DNA of 17,922 nt. Origin: JAUWQU01 sp964605095 (lineage in GTDB: Bacteria > Planctomycetota > Phycisphaerae > SM23-33). A model generated the notes under the pieces. It saw only the letters and a program-made list of their open reading frames with translations, was not told where the DNA came from and ran no database searches. This document shows, piece after piece, positions 15,401 to 17,580 of this stretch. The stretch lies in assembly GCA_964605095.1 (NCBI GenBank), contig CAZSBS010000076.1, positions 1-17,922 of the forward strand, in the 5' to 3' direction. How positions within the stretch are numbered: the first letter of the stretch is position 1; each line of letters begins with the position of its first letter. Both the position numbers and the translations under genes were made by a program.

Positions 15401-16757
15401 CGGAGATCATGATGTTAACCGCGATGTCCGAGGCCGGCGCGATGTCTTCCAGCATCTCGGCCGGGAGCACCTTCTTCTCGTAGAGGTACCCGTCGGCGAG
15501 CCTGCCGGTTAGAGTCACGTGCCCAGGCGCCAATTCCTGGAGCGTCGTGTCCAGCCCGGCGGCGTTCAGCCAGCCCTCCAGGCCTTGGAGCGTCGGCGCG
15601 ACGATCTCGGTGAAGTACTCGTTGACCGGCGTGACGACGTACTCGTTCAGCAGGTCGGCAAACTGGAACAACACCCCCATGGACACCTTCTCGGGCTCGG
15701 TTTCGCCGTCCTCGTTGGTCACGTCGTCGCCGCCCAGCAGCGGAATCGACTGCTTAAGCCAGTCCAGAGCGTCGAGCGCCTGGCCGATGATCGGCAGGCC
15801 GCTCATCGACTCCAGCAGCATCGCCCGCATCTGCGGACTGAGGTCGTCCGGCCCGGATGGGAAAGTCACAAGGTGGCTAGCGGTTTGTTCGCCAAGCTTG
15901 CCGTCGGCGGTCAGACCTGCGGCGGTCTGGAACGTCCTGATCGCCTGTTGAGTCGGCAGGTCCAAAGTACCGGTGAGAGTCACGGGCGCCAGGGAGACGA
16001 AGGGATACTCGCCCGCGATCCAGTTGAGGCGCTGCTGGGCGCGCAGCACCGCTGACAGGCCGCTGGCAACGGGGATGTTCGGCCCGCTGTCGCTGGCGCC
16101 TGCGCCGATGACGACGTCAACGTCGATGGCCGTAGGCGAAGTCGGCTCGCCCGCCTCGAACGACAGGCGGATCGTGCCCTGAAAACCCGACTCGTCGGCG
16201 CTGGTGTCGCCGCGCAGGCCGTCGGCGACGGAGGCCGCGAGGTACACCTGCCCCGTGGAAGCCCACGGATCGCCGCCGAGACCGCCGGATGTGAACAGTT
16301 CGGCTATCAAGGCCCCGCTTCGCAGCAGGCGATAGTTCTGCCCGTGAGGCACGACTGACAGCGCCCAGCCTTCTTCCACTAGCTGCGCGCCGATCAGCCG
16401 GTACTGGTCGGACGGCGCCAGTTCGGTCAGATCGATGGCAGCCACATCACCGGTCCGCCCGCCGATGCACATGCCGACCGGCTCGCTCAGCCCCGAAAAT
16501 CCAGTGCCAAGAGGCAGGACCACCCCCGAACCGTCATCACCAGACAGCAACGTGTTGCCCAGAACCCCCAGGTCGGTCAGCAGGTCATTGCCGCTGAGCA
16601 TCAGCCGGGGCTCGAGTTGCTCGACCAGTGCCCCGGCCGACGCTCGGTGCAGCCGCGACGGAAAGGCAAACCGCTCGGCATTGGCCATGCCGTTGCTGCG
16701 CAGCACCAAGTCGTATAAATACACAAGCCGTTTCCAGGCGCGCGCGCATCTTGACAT
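1..16757 (-). CDS. Giant LEPR-motif multidomain protein with RTX and FG-GAP repeats (3' end missing)
   Basis: One uninterrupted minus-strand frame covers 5,585 full codons and has no stop before the left edge, so the C-terminus is missing. The start is the ATG at 16755-16757, eight bases downstream of GAGGA. An in-frame stop lies upstream at 16881-16883. Domains in order: LEPR motif (residues 48-56), peptidoglycan-binding-like domain (about 233-298), a long beta/helical region with four EF-hand-like loops (777, 1551, 1710, 2101), main RTX block (about 2266-3033) with smaller clusters to 3310, PPC-like domain (about 3635-3733), RTX cluster (about 3763-3860), RTX cluster (about 4082-4130), PPC-like domain (about 4145-4193), then FG-GAP-type loops with an inserted jelly-roll (4441 to the edge). 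RTX, FG-GAP and EF-hand loops bind calcium in known families. The likely role, inferred, is a secreted or surface adhesin or matrix protein. No classical signal peptide and no catalytic motif is visible. It appears monocistronic in this window. Confidence 0.95.
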   Translation of the reverse strand, partial: MSRCARAWKRLVYLYDLVLRSNGMANAERFAFPSRLHRASAGALVEQLEPRLMLSGNDLLTDLGVLGNTLLSGDDGSGVVLPLGTGFSGLSEPVGMCIGGRTGDVAAIDLTELAPSDQYRLIGAQLVEEGWALSVVPHGQNYRLLRSGALIAELFTSGGLGGDPWASTGQVYLAASVADGLRGDTSADESGFQGTIRLSFEAGEPTSPTAIDVDVVIGAGASDSGPNIPVASGLSAVLRAQQRLNWIAGEYPFVSLAPVTLTGTLDLPTQQAIRTFQTAAGLTADGKLGEQTASHLVTFPSGPDDLSPQMRAMLLESMSGLPIIGQALDALDWLKQSIPLLGGDDVTNEDGETEPEKVSMGVLFQFADLLNEYVVTPVNEYFTEIVAPTLQGLEGWLNAAGLDTTLQELAPGHVTLTGRLADGYLYEKKVLPAEMLEDIAPASDIAVNIMISADYALQFTIDVDFSKGIVASQAVSLSLDELSVGFSADASNLTGRLNVGFIGADITAGQPGNEASAHFDARGVLTAGIGESTSLGALNSGWVNAALEFVPTGSVEVNLPLSLGIPGLLNIDAGVKYTDANIFENPPGALQFRWAGAFEPEGLIPEGWLQFLRIQAGEVLDGLRQLADDLRTLSQHPAMQIPLPWLDGHSLGEYLRFGDAWYNQAVRFIEQDPDFPTLGTAQQLQAAIPGLTNLRYAADFVTGGEQIPVFLWDFSLYESLQHTLAGVNLGGLNFGQLGGLSANGQVGVDGVLDMGFTFGIDLRPLGQAFTQGVFDLDVNADDEVNESDNVKLSDLLGEGRWNDFVPANDSKADLEIILLDGTKVSVNFDGLRENTTIWQFRDHINAVIDAAGANGLVECEFDGENARFILKDYTDPPAVPADPGSGDPPIVEDAFFRVQCVNGSLGGMLLGLVGRAPAPDEAGWGASAEIAGTALHGDSMSKHIFLADAHLNASIECGGDFTGTGRLGLLSLNLGPTGDPCTLAAGTWFDLPLRAPWDGSETSPDRIITLHDLTDSILLWGASDEELADLGYADPDTAPAHMFDDLDINASAEMHLPATLTSTIPGLSGTLVSAGIWIDWGRVFDDEWDLNIDDENVFSEDAPADGELRIRLDGFDEVPGLIEMAYDDFTGMLQSYWNLLETTVRNFDIMKEKIPGIGKSLDEIIGLFEKIATDIEDAIENADPTAPIEELVQQLGLIFEGVETIDGEQILKVAWQYAPQILQNLPVNLNLLGASGGTGAPIAPVGEFTLLSDGGLPIDSLVDLDGGGDLSVTGGFDFDIKLGFNLDNPSPLPVIFSDSTITGELAVEATDLFFQSVIGPIGVAIGQPGDKGSFTLDADGMAGGDKASFTIGMNPAEAFYGLGSVLDDIFTFDIVGVGQLDLPIYHLDGTGSWTPLDPANPDLVAELNLGALDPDSSAQLLTVTSYPSASSIANILDGLDFSNWSDFDIGDVFAAVDLVLSTLQNVLDDSITQADIPLIGANLEDVSDFVSRIRAAIGSPAGTAAELRQLLYNVLGAGGALPQGAPLPQGAPLPQEPVMLGSSDAIGWLLDVTGDGQVTIDDIIVAADSDHIQYDLKLGASESVTFVNGQLQGLGTDWLGLDLAGTVTGTIEFGFNLSFGVSKDRGVYFDVSDPEDFFLDVSADVDLHASGDLGFLSLDVVTRDSDTRSGQDKADAYVDGSGHGVDFTGLLNAITARFSIDITDALVSYDPAGPDGILTLSEIVAANDPLDILDADVNVSAAVHAEIVAGISHNDQFPSVRSDLYLLWLYGGNTSYQLSAPVVQFTDLGLDLGKFVGNVLGDMLGTIGDILDPIKPVIDALTTPIPIISDLGTPITLLDIADLFGYGDYNDFIYAADTVLDLIEFVNDTRSRLDGAGLVLPIGSFTYGGHGADGLQIAAALQGMELYGDLSGWVMHFAWGDPSGQGATSEQIAGAVSGVGDGDVSELLARAGGIGTSSGGGFDWAGGLRFPILENPMQVFQLMLGKEDIDLVVFDMPRLGVEFSFSQAFTIIGPLMARITGTAGAAIDFAFGYDTQGFFDMARSGKAVDLLNGLYIADWDANGKEVREVELYGSLVASAELNLGFARGGAGGGVYLGAYFDLNDPNDDGKLRLGEMYQALLAGPEYLFDIGISAEAFLTAYVTVGFGPLSWTAEWNSPRMPIIQAEYSAGPPPVEVSVDPALAGFATGGSYPGVPSEDGLLVINVGAHAGQRYPVAPTGDEVINTEDVGDLVVIERGYAADEIFVTTMGFRQRYSGVQHIWIDSGEGDDTITVEEAVTIPVTIYAGVGDDHVTTGRGQAEVYGGAGNDTITLGDADGNEAYGQDGQDTIHGGSGDDLIDGGADGDTLDGGLGDDRIYGQGGADTIDGGRGDDYLVGGADGDTIYGGIGSDEIYGDFDASGGTGDEGIDTIDGGSENDVIDGGGAGDNLSGGRGNDTIYGRGDADTIHGDSGNDVLFGGDGADWLYGDGGSDELYGEGGQDHLIAGLAANVGSSVYLGDPATTHLLDGGADKDWIYGDLGTDLVHAGEGDNFVKTFDGDDTIDAGSGNDEIWSGGGDDVIHVVGGDNHIYGGGGSEVVTTGSGNDYIDLRGPASEPASTHSVLTTGGDNRIWTDDGEDIITTGVGKDTIYAGGGHNTIHSGAGDDTIVAGNGEHYVYASASGAVDMDVVTLGDGPGVIETGGGRDIIHAGSGDKVIRTGSGDDDVYTGSGNDWIETGEGLDTIVSTGGNNTILAGEGPDEVTTGDGDDWIEGGDGNDVITSGGGRDVVWGGVAIFSAEDLDVSNPANFTWPMRFVDAQGSPVTRVDGLEAILPQITPKVVQGQSVAGSLDGIDTIDAGAGDDIIFGGGMGDDLIGGPGNDYIDGGAGEDHIWGDGGTGPDGHDVLVGGGNTDTIYGGGGIDNIYGNEGDDVLMGDAGGAGQRLYGGPGVDRIYAWSDTAGAPGDQLFGDEDGDYLYGNIGSETIFGGGGNDNIYGDYLAGPSYGLNLLPDTLGGNDKLYGDAGQEVIYGGAGDDELWGGADSDTLEGQAGNDKLYGGEDIDILILDTDPTHLASGTEVFNGHGGNRSLGDVAEDYATDILKAYGTQGDDVMWFREDTPGVLTVTLQIDGGPTYSFYAQWRDAYGTPLVEQFQLFGLGGDDVLGFVSNGPGAVDFSGLESRSREFVGWFHGGAGNDTLYGSSGRDWLIGDSGSDTIYGYAGDDVLWGDAEAGDGPDVVDRLYAGAGNDDLIGGHGRNELYAWTMDPRNGGQFGVFVDPATGQRYDNDGGGAYVLESTGLNRMLGRDFDDLLFGGTVLDFMYGGAGDDTLYDRYGEPFNSGLDGGDDMWQEYARQCDRVWYYSGTAGADRIEVNYVTEPGLLTQHHIITRLTNNNGNYTFDAQIRLDFMARGEDGEYLWDPSYLLLDAEKLQDEDPDVRALAYTELVMTGDLLPSEGDFDAIIIDALGGDDEIYVGPTVRKTVWISAGEGDDFVEIASGNAILPDSTENDQRNDVYTQPDNASHAFSLTGSAGVCLGDDKLVSAGLEDAKITVEIAAHVPMVIELKPHIGGLTMLSAVLARELEAAGLDDTLEVVVVGGKVILRAVNPADTDAIVIAANLPAFAAMPITGLPESGQEVETRGLSPEDLTAEYLPTYVAHSLRWTGLTIDSPDDVDWYKVSLLALDAATTLRVSGASDLDQLQLAVFQYVDGELTELASSEDGEIVLGEIEDLDVTAELYVQVRQAEPLPTIYEMEIELVAGDEFVEIDCASGLVQDIGDQQHIRRDVILGGPGNDVLRGGIAEDWILGGSGNDVISGGNDYQAWDLLLGGEGDDLFQIIPDELPTLDDADLPDDTTYITTHTDWIEGGSGDDAVMILGGDLDDMGDPVPDYFAIRYNRVLGRYELTALVWDTANQRYMTDDGQEITVMLIARNPAVVVSEVPQPLSLRFRLTDGDDVSHDYEIIVSQYEYDSTKHAGDMATDIQERIEELGLTDYIEAGVVHDRYLTLTTRQIGWDLAILSGTNGDLGFEDDQAVAGTVTVYTQQYAYWRAQEVEHTIVETRSGNDEFHADPGYHIPLPDGSGYRSSEYGIARGAFQEGAYVAALEIYGGPGNDRLYGGVLDDVIDGGEGMDFIAGSLGDDLLRGGSGTDLIYGNDGIAPDLLEFVTRDGQTGSNDTASLASSVEDIVSTASMADLSLHFGDTGDWYVIDAPASQTAFGDAATAPLSLDWIDRVSFADEQSQTFFDGDLFVTGQSLWAGDVDLGMANVRLYAATEDSIDGSLAYLPVEQFTGTPDYYVLRIINPKTFGLIGEQDLESMTGATSLSFSLRINGASTGSITVDLTVTQSNSSLGNDEYVRKINAALAAASFQGGTVFDKAFFYYDVGQQKYGCSLRQAGQIEITFTAENPISRLGFLSGQTNEAHPDELGDYDIFFVAGLGGYPEVDSSAADVTLSVDDAAFTSYFAPAGDLNHDGEMDYVVGVKDATYLNCGIDLGLVPEGQADHEVVGSSLVRVQLGGTGLYVTIVVPAPVSSYSGGVSSQVSTGDINDDGFDDLVVGVCQKFDETYSAAGVYVWFGQNDLSGGDTISLLDEADVVMSGQLMGESILAVQAVGDVTGDGIDDIVVATNDYTQYTRVRVLAGQQGLSPGGVVASWAFDGEDSSSFTHSSYSGRTDYWHPTSARGSESGDGSWYFGHDEGPNGGGTYEGGWSAGVLDSPAVTMQQSVDHLTLEYTYWLDTAYWTSGGVHITDVPKVQVSIDGGAWTTVADTSTDSFAESDDQPWWHHMRVEIGQVDAGSTVRVRFYFNTVTAFDNDHEGWFIDDVRLFEDTPLSALEQTNYKITAESVSQIVPVGQAYSSGTKDFAFLAINSAGPMQWNASVRVFSGKLSPSASYDMSQAQPLGVAWSTSLGTLGPFDGVDLVPAGRMDAGYVDLYADILVNQWSLLSGDGHSKLLSGGYTSFSITELPDLLTPLGDIDDDGFGEIGYAHKELTSSLTDGEGMLFHTVMRVTGTHTISEWLTGAEDLETKLTVEPPAPQYIDASLSFQQDLLYWVRKLGDVNGDGIDDIAMLDTTLGEYHIIFGRELTPNTLEVELLPPAPYEYEMGTPLAEGRWTNTGVDLSDPAGADAGDLPRVQGDALGRELSHAASVGDVNMDGYADTLLWDDNLTTAYLLYGPTATWDGQEPIDEVAHTVIELNGFEPLGEPADIDGDGACDLLFVGSWLSGFVLSSGVLMIPGTPDISPTLEVGASSPDSTRLIVSAWFPTLQAQVIDWDGDSRSDLMLLYPETTDGLKAAIFTGQHIYDSVFASGEPTPLGVWEADQVINENGAWEWDEYDTLDYLGLNPAEWSYAPTGYYDATTQAAVADVDADGRQEVVLFMPGQWTFESSVTGQLLTVGALYVVDYDRLGGLELGLGSPWSTGGAQTFSPVMVLADATRSGAGAGNSTRDLAAIVNLGDVNRDGTDDLAVVRGGSETNDDDADILIYCTDGFWSDGQMEASPLHNDSQADIRIYLDHDFAAASGGWREDELVLEAGDFDGNRRIDLAIGRPEQRVLRADGFVVRRSNAGEVRILWNLDELLGGSLTLPDAGADLDGDGMLDTTVIRGQSA
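2360..2915 (-). other. Jelly-roll (MAM/M6-like) domain inserted among the FG-GAP loops
   Basis: Residues about 4615-4800 begin near VASWAFDGEDSSSF, run through SWYFGHDEGPNGGG, a core strand LTLEYTYWLDTA, VQVSIDGGAWTTVAD and VRVRFYFNTV, and end with EGWFIDDVRLFED. The order (W/F-rich start, Y..D.A..G strand, V..S.DGG.W, closing GW.IDDV) is typical of MAM and immune-inhibitor-A-type jelly-rolls, which bind proteins or sugars. It interrupts the propeller repeats. Confidence 0.6.
3540..3885 (-). other. Hook-IN-like module 4 in the giant protein
   Basis: Residues about 4292-4406: strands (LSFSLRINGAS, ITVDLTVTQS), a helix (DEYVRKINAALAAASF), strands (KAFFYYDV, YGCSLRQAGQIEITF) and the closing motif RLGFLSGQTNE. 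The INAAL helix and the LGF..GQ ending are the clearest match in this protein to a flagellin-hook-IN-type layout. FG-GAP loops begin about 35 residues later. Confidence 0.45.
4180..4325 (-). other. PPC-like domain 2 (short or divergent)
   Basis: Residues about 4145-4193 read NDTASLASSVEDI, then LSLHFGDTGDWYVIDAP. This is the start of a PPC-type domain (ND..A.A..L and a D.DWY motif) as in the first copy. The body after it does not clearly follow the family, so it may be divergent or joined to another beta domain. Confidence 0.45.
4368..4515 (-). repeat. RTX mini-cluster before PPC-like domain 2
   Basis: Residues about 4082-4130 carry five consecutive RTX-type units: YGGPGNDRLYGG, VLDDVIDGG, EGMDFIAGS, LGDDLLRGG and SGTDLIYGN. 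Spacing is the regular nine residues. Confidence 0.82.
4715..5000 (-). other. Hook-IN-like module 3 in the giant protein
   Basis: Residues about 3920-4015: a strand (LRFRLTDG), a strand (HDYEIIVSQYEY), a helix (AGDMATDIQERIEELGL), strands (IEAGVVHDRYLTLTT, WDLAILSG) and the closing motif GDLGFEDDQ. The closing LGF...Q is shared with module 4 (LGFLSGQ), which supports a common module type. Confidence 0.4.
5180..5470 (-). repeat. RTX mini-cluster between PPC-like domain 1 and hook-IN-like module 3
   Basis: Residues about 3763-3860 include ILGGPGNDVLRGG, ILGGSGNDVISGG, LLGGEGDDLF and, after a gap of about 30 residues, IEGGSGDDAVMILGG. These are clear RTX units, fewer and less regular than in the main block. 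Confidence 0.8.
5557..5856 (-). other. PPC-like domain 1 (bacterial pre-peptidase C-terminal type)
   Basis: Residues about 3635-3733 begin with LTIDSPDDVDWYKVSL, the hallmark (D.D.D.Y/F.. after a short strand) of PPC beta-sandwich domains. These continue with a strand-rich body (TTLRVSGASDLDQL, LQLAVFQY) and close with LYVQVRQ and YEMEIEL. The length of about 100 residues fits the family. Such domains are found on secreted enzymes and giant surface proteins and may aid folding or surface binding. Confidence 0.65.
5900..6190 (-). other. Hook-IN-like module 2 in the giant protein
   Basis: Residues about 3523-3620 show a strand (KITVEIAAHVPMVIEL), a helix (MLSAVLARELEAAGL) and strand pairs (LEVVVVGGKVILRAV, DAIVIAANLPAFAAM). 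The strand-helix-strand layout matches module 1 and the flagellin hook IN motif in outline. It sits directly before a PPC-like domain. The assignment rests on layout, not on strict sequence identity. Confidence 0.35.
6840..7370 (-). repeat. Smaller RTX cluster after the main block
   Basis: Residues about 3130-3306 carry further RTX units: GLGGDDVLGF, GGAGNDTLYG, GDSGSDTIYG, YAGDDVLWGD, GAGNDDLIGG and GGAGDDTLYD. They are spaced by non-repeat segments, in contrast to the tight main block. The flanking stretches (GTQGDDVMWF near 7480; GTAGADRIEV near 6745) look like beta-sandwich linkers that start with a degenerate RTX unit. Confidence 0.8.
7660..9960 (-). repeat. Main RTX calcium-binding repeat block
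   Basis: Residues about 2266-3033 contain roughly 65 nonapeptide-type units of the GGxGxDxIx class, for example GGAGNDTI, GGSGDDLI, GGRGNDTI and GGGGNDNI. In known RTX proteins these fold into calcium-filled parallel beta-rolls outside the cell. Three styles follow each other: Tyr/Gly-rich YGG/DGG units (about 9880-9190), TG.G.D-type units with few Tyr (about 9180-8470), and YGG units again (about 8260-7660), separated by non-repeat inserts. RTX proteins usually leave by Type I secretion; no transporter gene is in the window. Confidence 0.93.
10405..10805 (-). other. Segment of unknown function preceding the RTX block
   Basis: Residues about 1985-2118 contain FDMPRLGVEFSF, a Gly/Ala-rich stretch (GTAGAAIDFAFGYDTQG), DLLNGLYIADWD, and then AELNLGFARGGAGGGVYLGA leading into the fourth EF-hand-like loop. 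The order FGYDT, NGLYIAD, AELNL and GGxY before an EF-like loop resembles what I recall from other giant RTX proteins. No function is known to me. It could be a folding or export module ahead of the repeats. Confidence 0.35.
10413..10457 (-). other. EF-hand-like calcium loop 4
   Basis: Starting at D2101 the protein reads DLNDPNDDGKLRLGE, an EF-hand-like loop expanded by a few residues before the DDG turn and closed by Glu, followed by a helix (MYQALLAG). It is part of the segment that precedes the RTX block. Confidence 0.45.
11220..11410 (-). other. Hydrophobic helical segment typical of giant proteins
   Basis: Residues about 1784-1846 form a hydrophobic, probably helical stretch with the landmarks LGKFVGNVLGDML, LDPIKPVIDALTTPIP and ISDLGTPITLLDIADLFG. 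Similar stretches, as I recall them, occur in giant calcium-binding proteins of planctomycetes and cyanobacteria, without an assigned function. The frequent Pro, Asp and Thr argue against a simple membrane anchor. I cannot name a family. Confidence 0.4.
11592..11630 (-). other. EF-hand-like calcium loop 3
   Basis: Residues 1710-1722 read DPAGPDGILTLSE, an EF-hand-like loop with one extra residue before the DG turn and a closing Glu. The helix IVAAND follows. It sits within the beta-rich part of the long unassigned region. Confidence 0.4.
12075..12110 (-). other. EF-hand/dockerin-like calcium loop 2
   Basis: Starting at D1551 the protein reads DVTGDGQVTIDD, a near-ideal EF-hand loop with D at 1, T at 3, D at 5, G at 6, T at 9 and D at 12. 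Such DxTGDGxVTxxD loops are common in planctomycete surface proteins. It stands alone, without a paired second loop, so it is not a complete dockerin. Confidence 0.6.
12153..12198. repeat. 18-bp in-frame tandem repeat (GAPLPQ)
   Basis: The unit TTGCGGCAGCGGGGCCCC occurs twice in perfect tandem (12153-12170, 12171-12188), followed by a third partial copy of ten bases (12189-12198). The unit is six codons, so copy-number change would keep the frame. In the protein it gives LPQ-GAPLPQ-GAPLPQ at residues 1521-1535, a proline-rich linker between helical and beta segments. Confidence 0.9.
14140..14330 (-). other. Hook-IN-like module 1 in the giant protein
   Basis: Residues about 810-872 have a beta-strand (LEIILLDGTKVSVNF), a TIWQFRDHINAVIDAA helix and a following strand pair (VECEFDGENARFILKD). 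This strand-helix-strand order resembles the flagellin hook IN motif (TL.DL...IN.A....G..A......L.L). It lies just after an EF-hand-like loop at residues 777-788. Three more candidate copies occur near the C-terminal side of the window. Confidence 0.4.
14394..14429 (-). other. EF-hand/dockerin-like calcium loop 1
   Basis: Residues 777-788 read DVNADDEVNESD. Acidic or oxygen-bearing residues sit at loop positions 1, 3, 5, 9 and 12, as in EF-hand and dockerin loops. The usual Gly at position 6 is Asp, so calcium binding is plausible but not certain. No second loop lies close enough to make a full paired dockerin. Confidence 0.45.
15864..16060 (-). other. Peptidoglycan-binding-like domain (PG_binding_1 type)
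   Basis: Residues about 233-298 show the hallmarks of the three-helix peptidoglycan-binding fold: an AQQRLN helix, then TQQAIRTFQTAAGL, then TADGKLGEQTASHL. Compare the family pattern LQ.RL....G...DG..G..T..A...FQ...GL..DG..G..T...L. The length of about 65 residues fits the family. In a huge secreted protein it could tether the N-terminal region to the cell wall, or to walls of other bacteria; this is inferred. Confidence 0.7.
16590..16616 (-). other. LEPR-XLL-type N-terminal motif in the giant protein
   Basis: Residues 48-56 read LEPRLMLSG, preceded by a basic N-terminus. This matches the short LEPR-x-L-L-S signature found near the N-terminus of very large planctomycete and related proteins and thought to mark a sorting or export class. 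Here the second-last hydrophobic position is Met, giving LML instead of xLL. No hydrophobic h-region typical of a Sec signal peptide precedes it. The export role is inferred from the family. Confidence 0.75.
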
Positions 16758-16765
16758 GGGATAGG

Positions 16766-16770
16766 TCCTC
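16766..16770 (-). promoter_or_regulatory. Ribosome binding site of the giant gene
   Basis: The sense strand reads GAGGA, followed by eight bases and then ATG at 16757. This is a good Shine-Dalgarno match at normal spacing and it decides the start. The next in-frame ATG (residue 24, MANAERF) has no comparable purine-rich stretch before it. The frame stays open upstream to 16880, so an upstream GTG, TTG or CTG start cannot be fully excluded. Confidence 0.7.
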
Positions 16771-16776
16771 ACTTTC

Positions 16777-16843
16777 CCAAGAAAACAAGTCCAATTAGCC
16801 CAAGAACACAAAAGCTTGAGCCGCTGTAACCAAGCCAAACAAG
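16777..16843. repeat. Three imperfect repeats in the leader of the giant gene
   Basis: CCAAGAAAACAAG (16777-16789), CCAAGAACACAAAAG (16800-16814) and CCAAGCCAAACAAG (16830-16843) share a CCAAG...ACAAG-like pattern in the same orientation, with starts 23 and 30 bases apart. On the sense strand of the giant gene they read roughly CTTGTTTnCTTGG, 20 to 86 bases before the start codon. They could be operator-like sites or leader RNA elements, or chance similarity in an AT-richer stretch. The copies are short and imperfect. Confidence 0.35.
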
Positions 16844-17118
16844 CTGTGTTAAGGCGATACAGAATTGTTAGGCACGGACTTCAGCGGACGCGATACTCCA
16901 AGCTGCCGGACCGTTCGCGGCACAGTGGCACAACCGAGGCATCTTGAGATACGACAGCACCAAGCCCTGATACGGGGTAAATCCACCTGCAGCGCGCCCG
17001 TAACGTCCAAATCCTACCCGCTAATCGTTAATTGTCAAGGCGGAAGTCTCGCCTGTGTCATACCAAAGTTGAAGTGTCCGCATTCCGAACGAAGGCGGAT
17101 GAACAGAGCCGGATTGAG

Positions 17119-17256
17119 ATGAGCCAGGGTGAACGGGACCGGTTAAAGGTAAAGGCCTTGGCGCTGGAGGGCAGGCGGACTCAGCCCGAGGGGGCACGGT
17201 GTGGTGGTCCATCGTTCTTCGGCCCGCTCAAATCCCGAACATATTTGGGGGTTTAA
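17119..17256 (+). pseudogene. Decayed N-terminus of an ISNCY-type transposase
   Basis: The frame starts with MSQGERDRLKV, continues KALALEGRRTQPEGAR, and stops at TAA 17254-17256 after 45 codons. This matches the start of helix-turn-helix transposases of the ISNCY kind, whose usual pattern is MS..ERDRL.V......G..TQ.EAARLLGLS.RQVRRL. The match breaks off after EGAR. In a shifted frame from about 17201 a VVVHRSSARSNPE segment recalls the downstream VH...GRPSN part, which suggests an internal deletion or frameshift. The rest of the enzyme, including the catalytic DDE part, is absent. It is transcribed away from the giant gene. Confidence 0.6.
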
Positions 17257-17352
17257 CCGCACAGAATCACGTGGTAAGCTATGGCCTCACAGAAAGTAAC
17301 GAGGCTCAGAAGGCCTACCATTGCCAGACCAAACTTCGCCAGACATCCCTGA

Positions 17353-17580
17353 CCTTCCGGATGGGCCAGGAACGTCAAATCAGCCGTCCTGCACGTCATC
17401 TCTCTGGCCCACCACGCCATCGTAGCCGCTCACGGCTTGGCTGCCAAGGGCTCGGATGACCGACATCATGGCGGCCCGACCACTCTCAATCACCGTGGTC
17501 AGGTATCAGCGGCCGAACCTGTCCCGCCACTGGGGCAACAGGGAACACATCGCAACCAGCCGGCAGTTTCCCTCAAATGA
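17353..17580 (+). pseudogene. Possible second transposase/integrase remnant
   Basis: Between a stop at 17350-17352 and a later stop near 17580, one plus frame contains VKSAVLHVISLAHHAIVAAHG. This resembles the N-terminus of planctomycete integrase-core transposases as I remember them, which have a helical VISLA...A....GWAA start. The expected coiled-coil and DDE parts do not follow, and no good start codon or ribosome binding site precedes it. I treat it as a decayed fragment; chance resemblance is quite possible. Confidence 0.25.

Larger units (their letters stand above)
16758..17118. other. Non-coding leader and intergenic region upstream of the giant gene
   Basis: About 360 bases without a convincing gene. 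The part nearest the giant gene (16760-16870) is visibly more AT-rich than the coding region and should hold the promoter on the minus strand. I could not find a -35/-10 pair with acceptable spacing. It does hold three imperfect CCAAG..AACAAG-type repeats, listed separately. The outer part (about 17021-17118) may already belong to the decayed insertion sequence whose transposase remnant starts at 17119; TGTCAAGG at 17033 is a possible but unproven terminus. Confidence 0.6.

Noticed and set aside
16865..17122. Plus-strand 85-codon frame in the upstream region
   Set aside because: TTG start without a ribosome binding site, no recognisable motif, and it overlaps the transposase remnant in a different phase.
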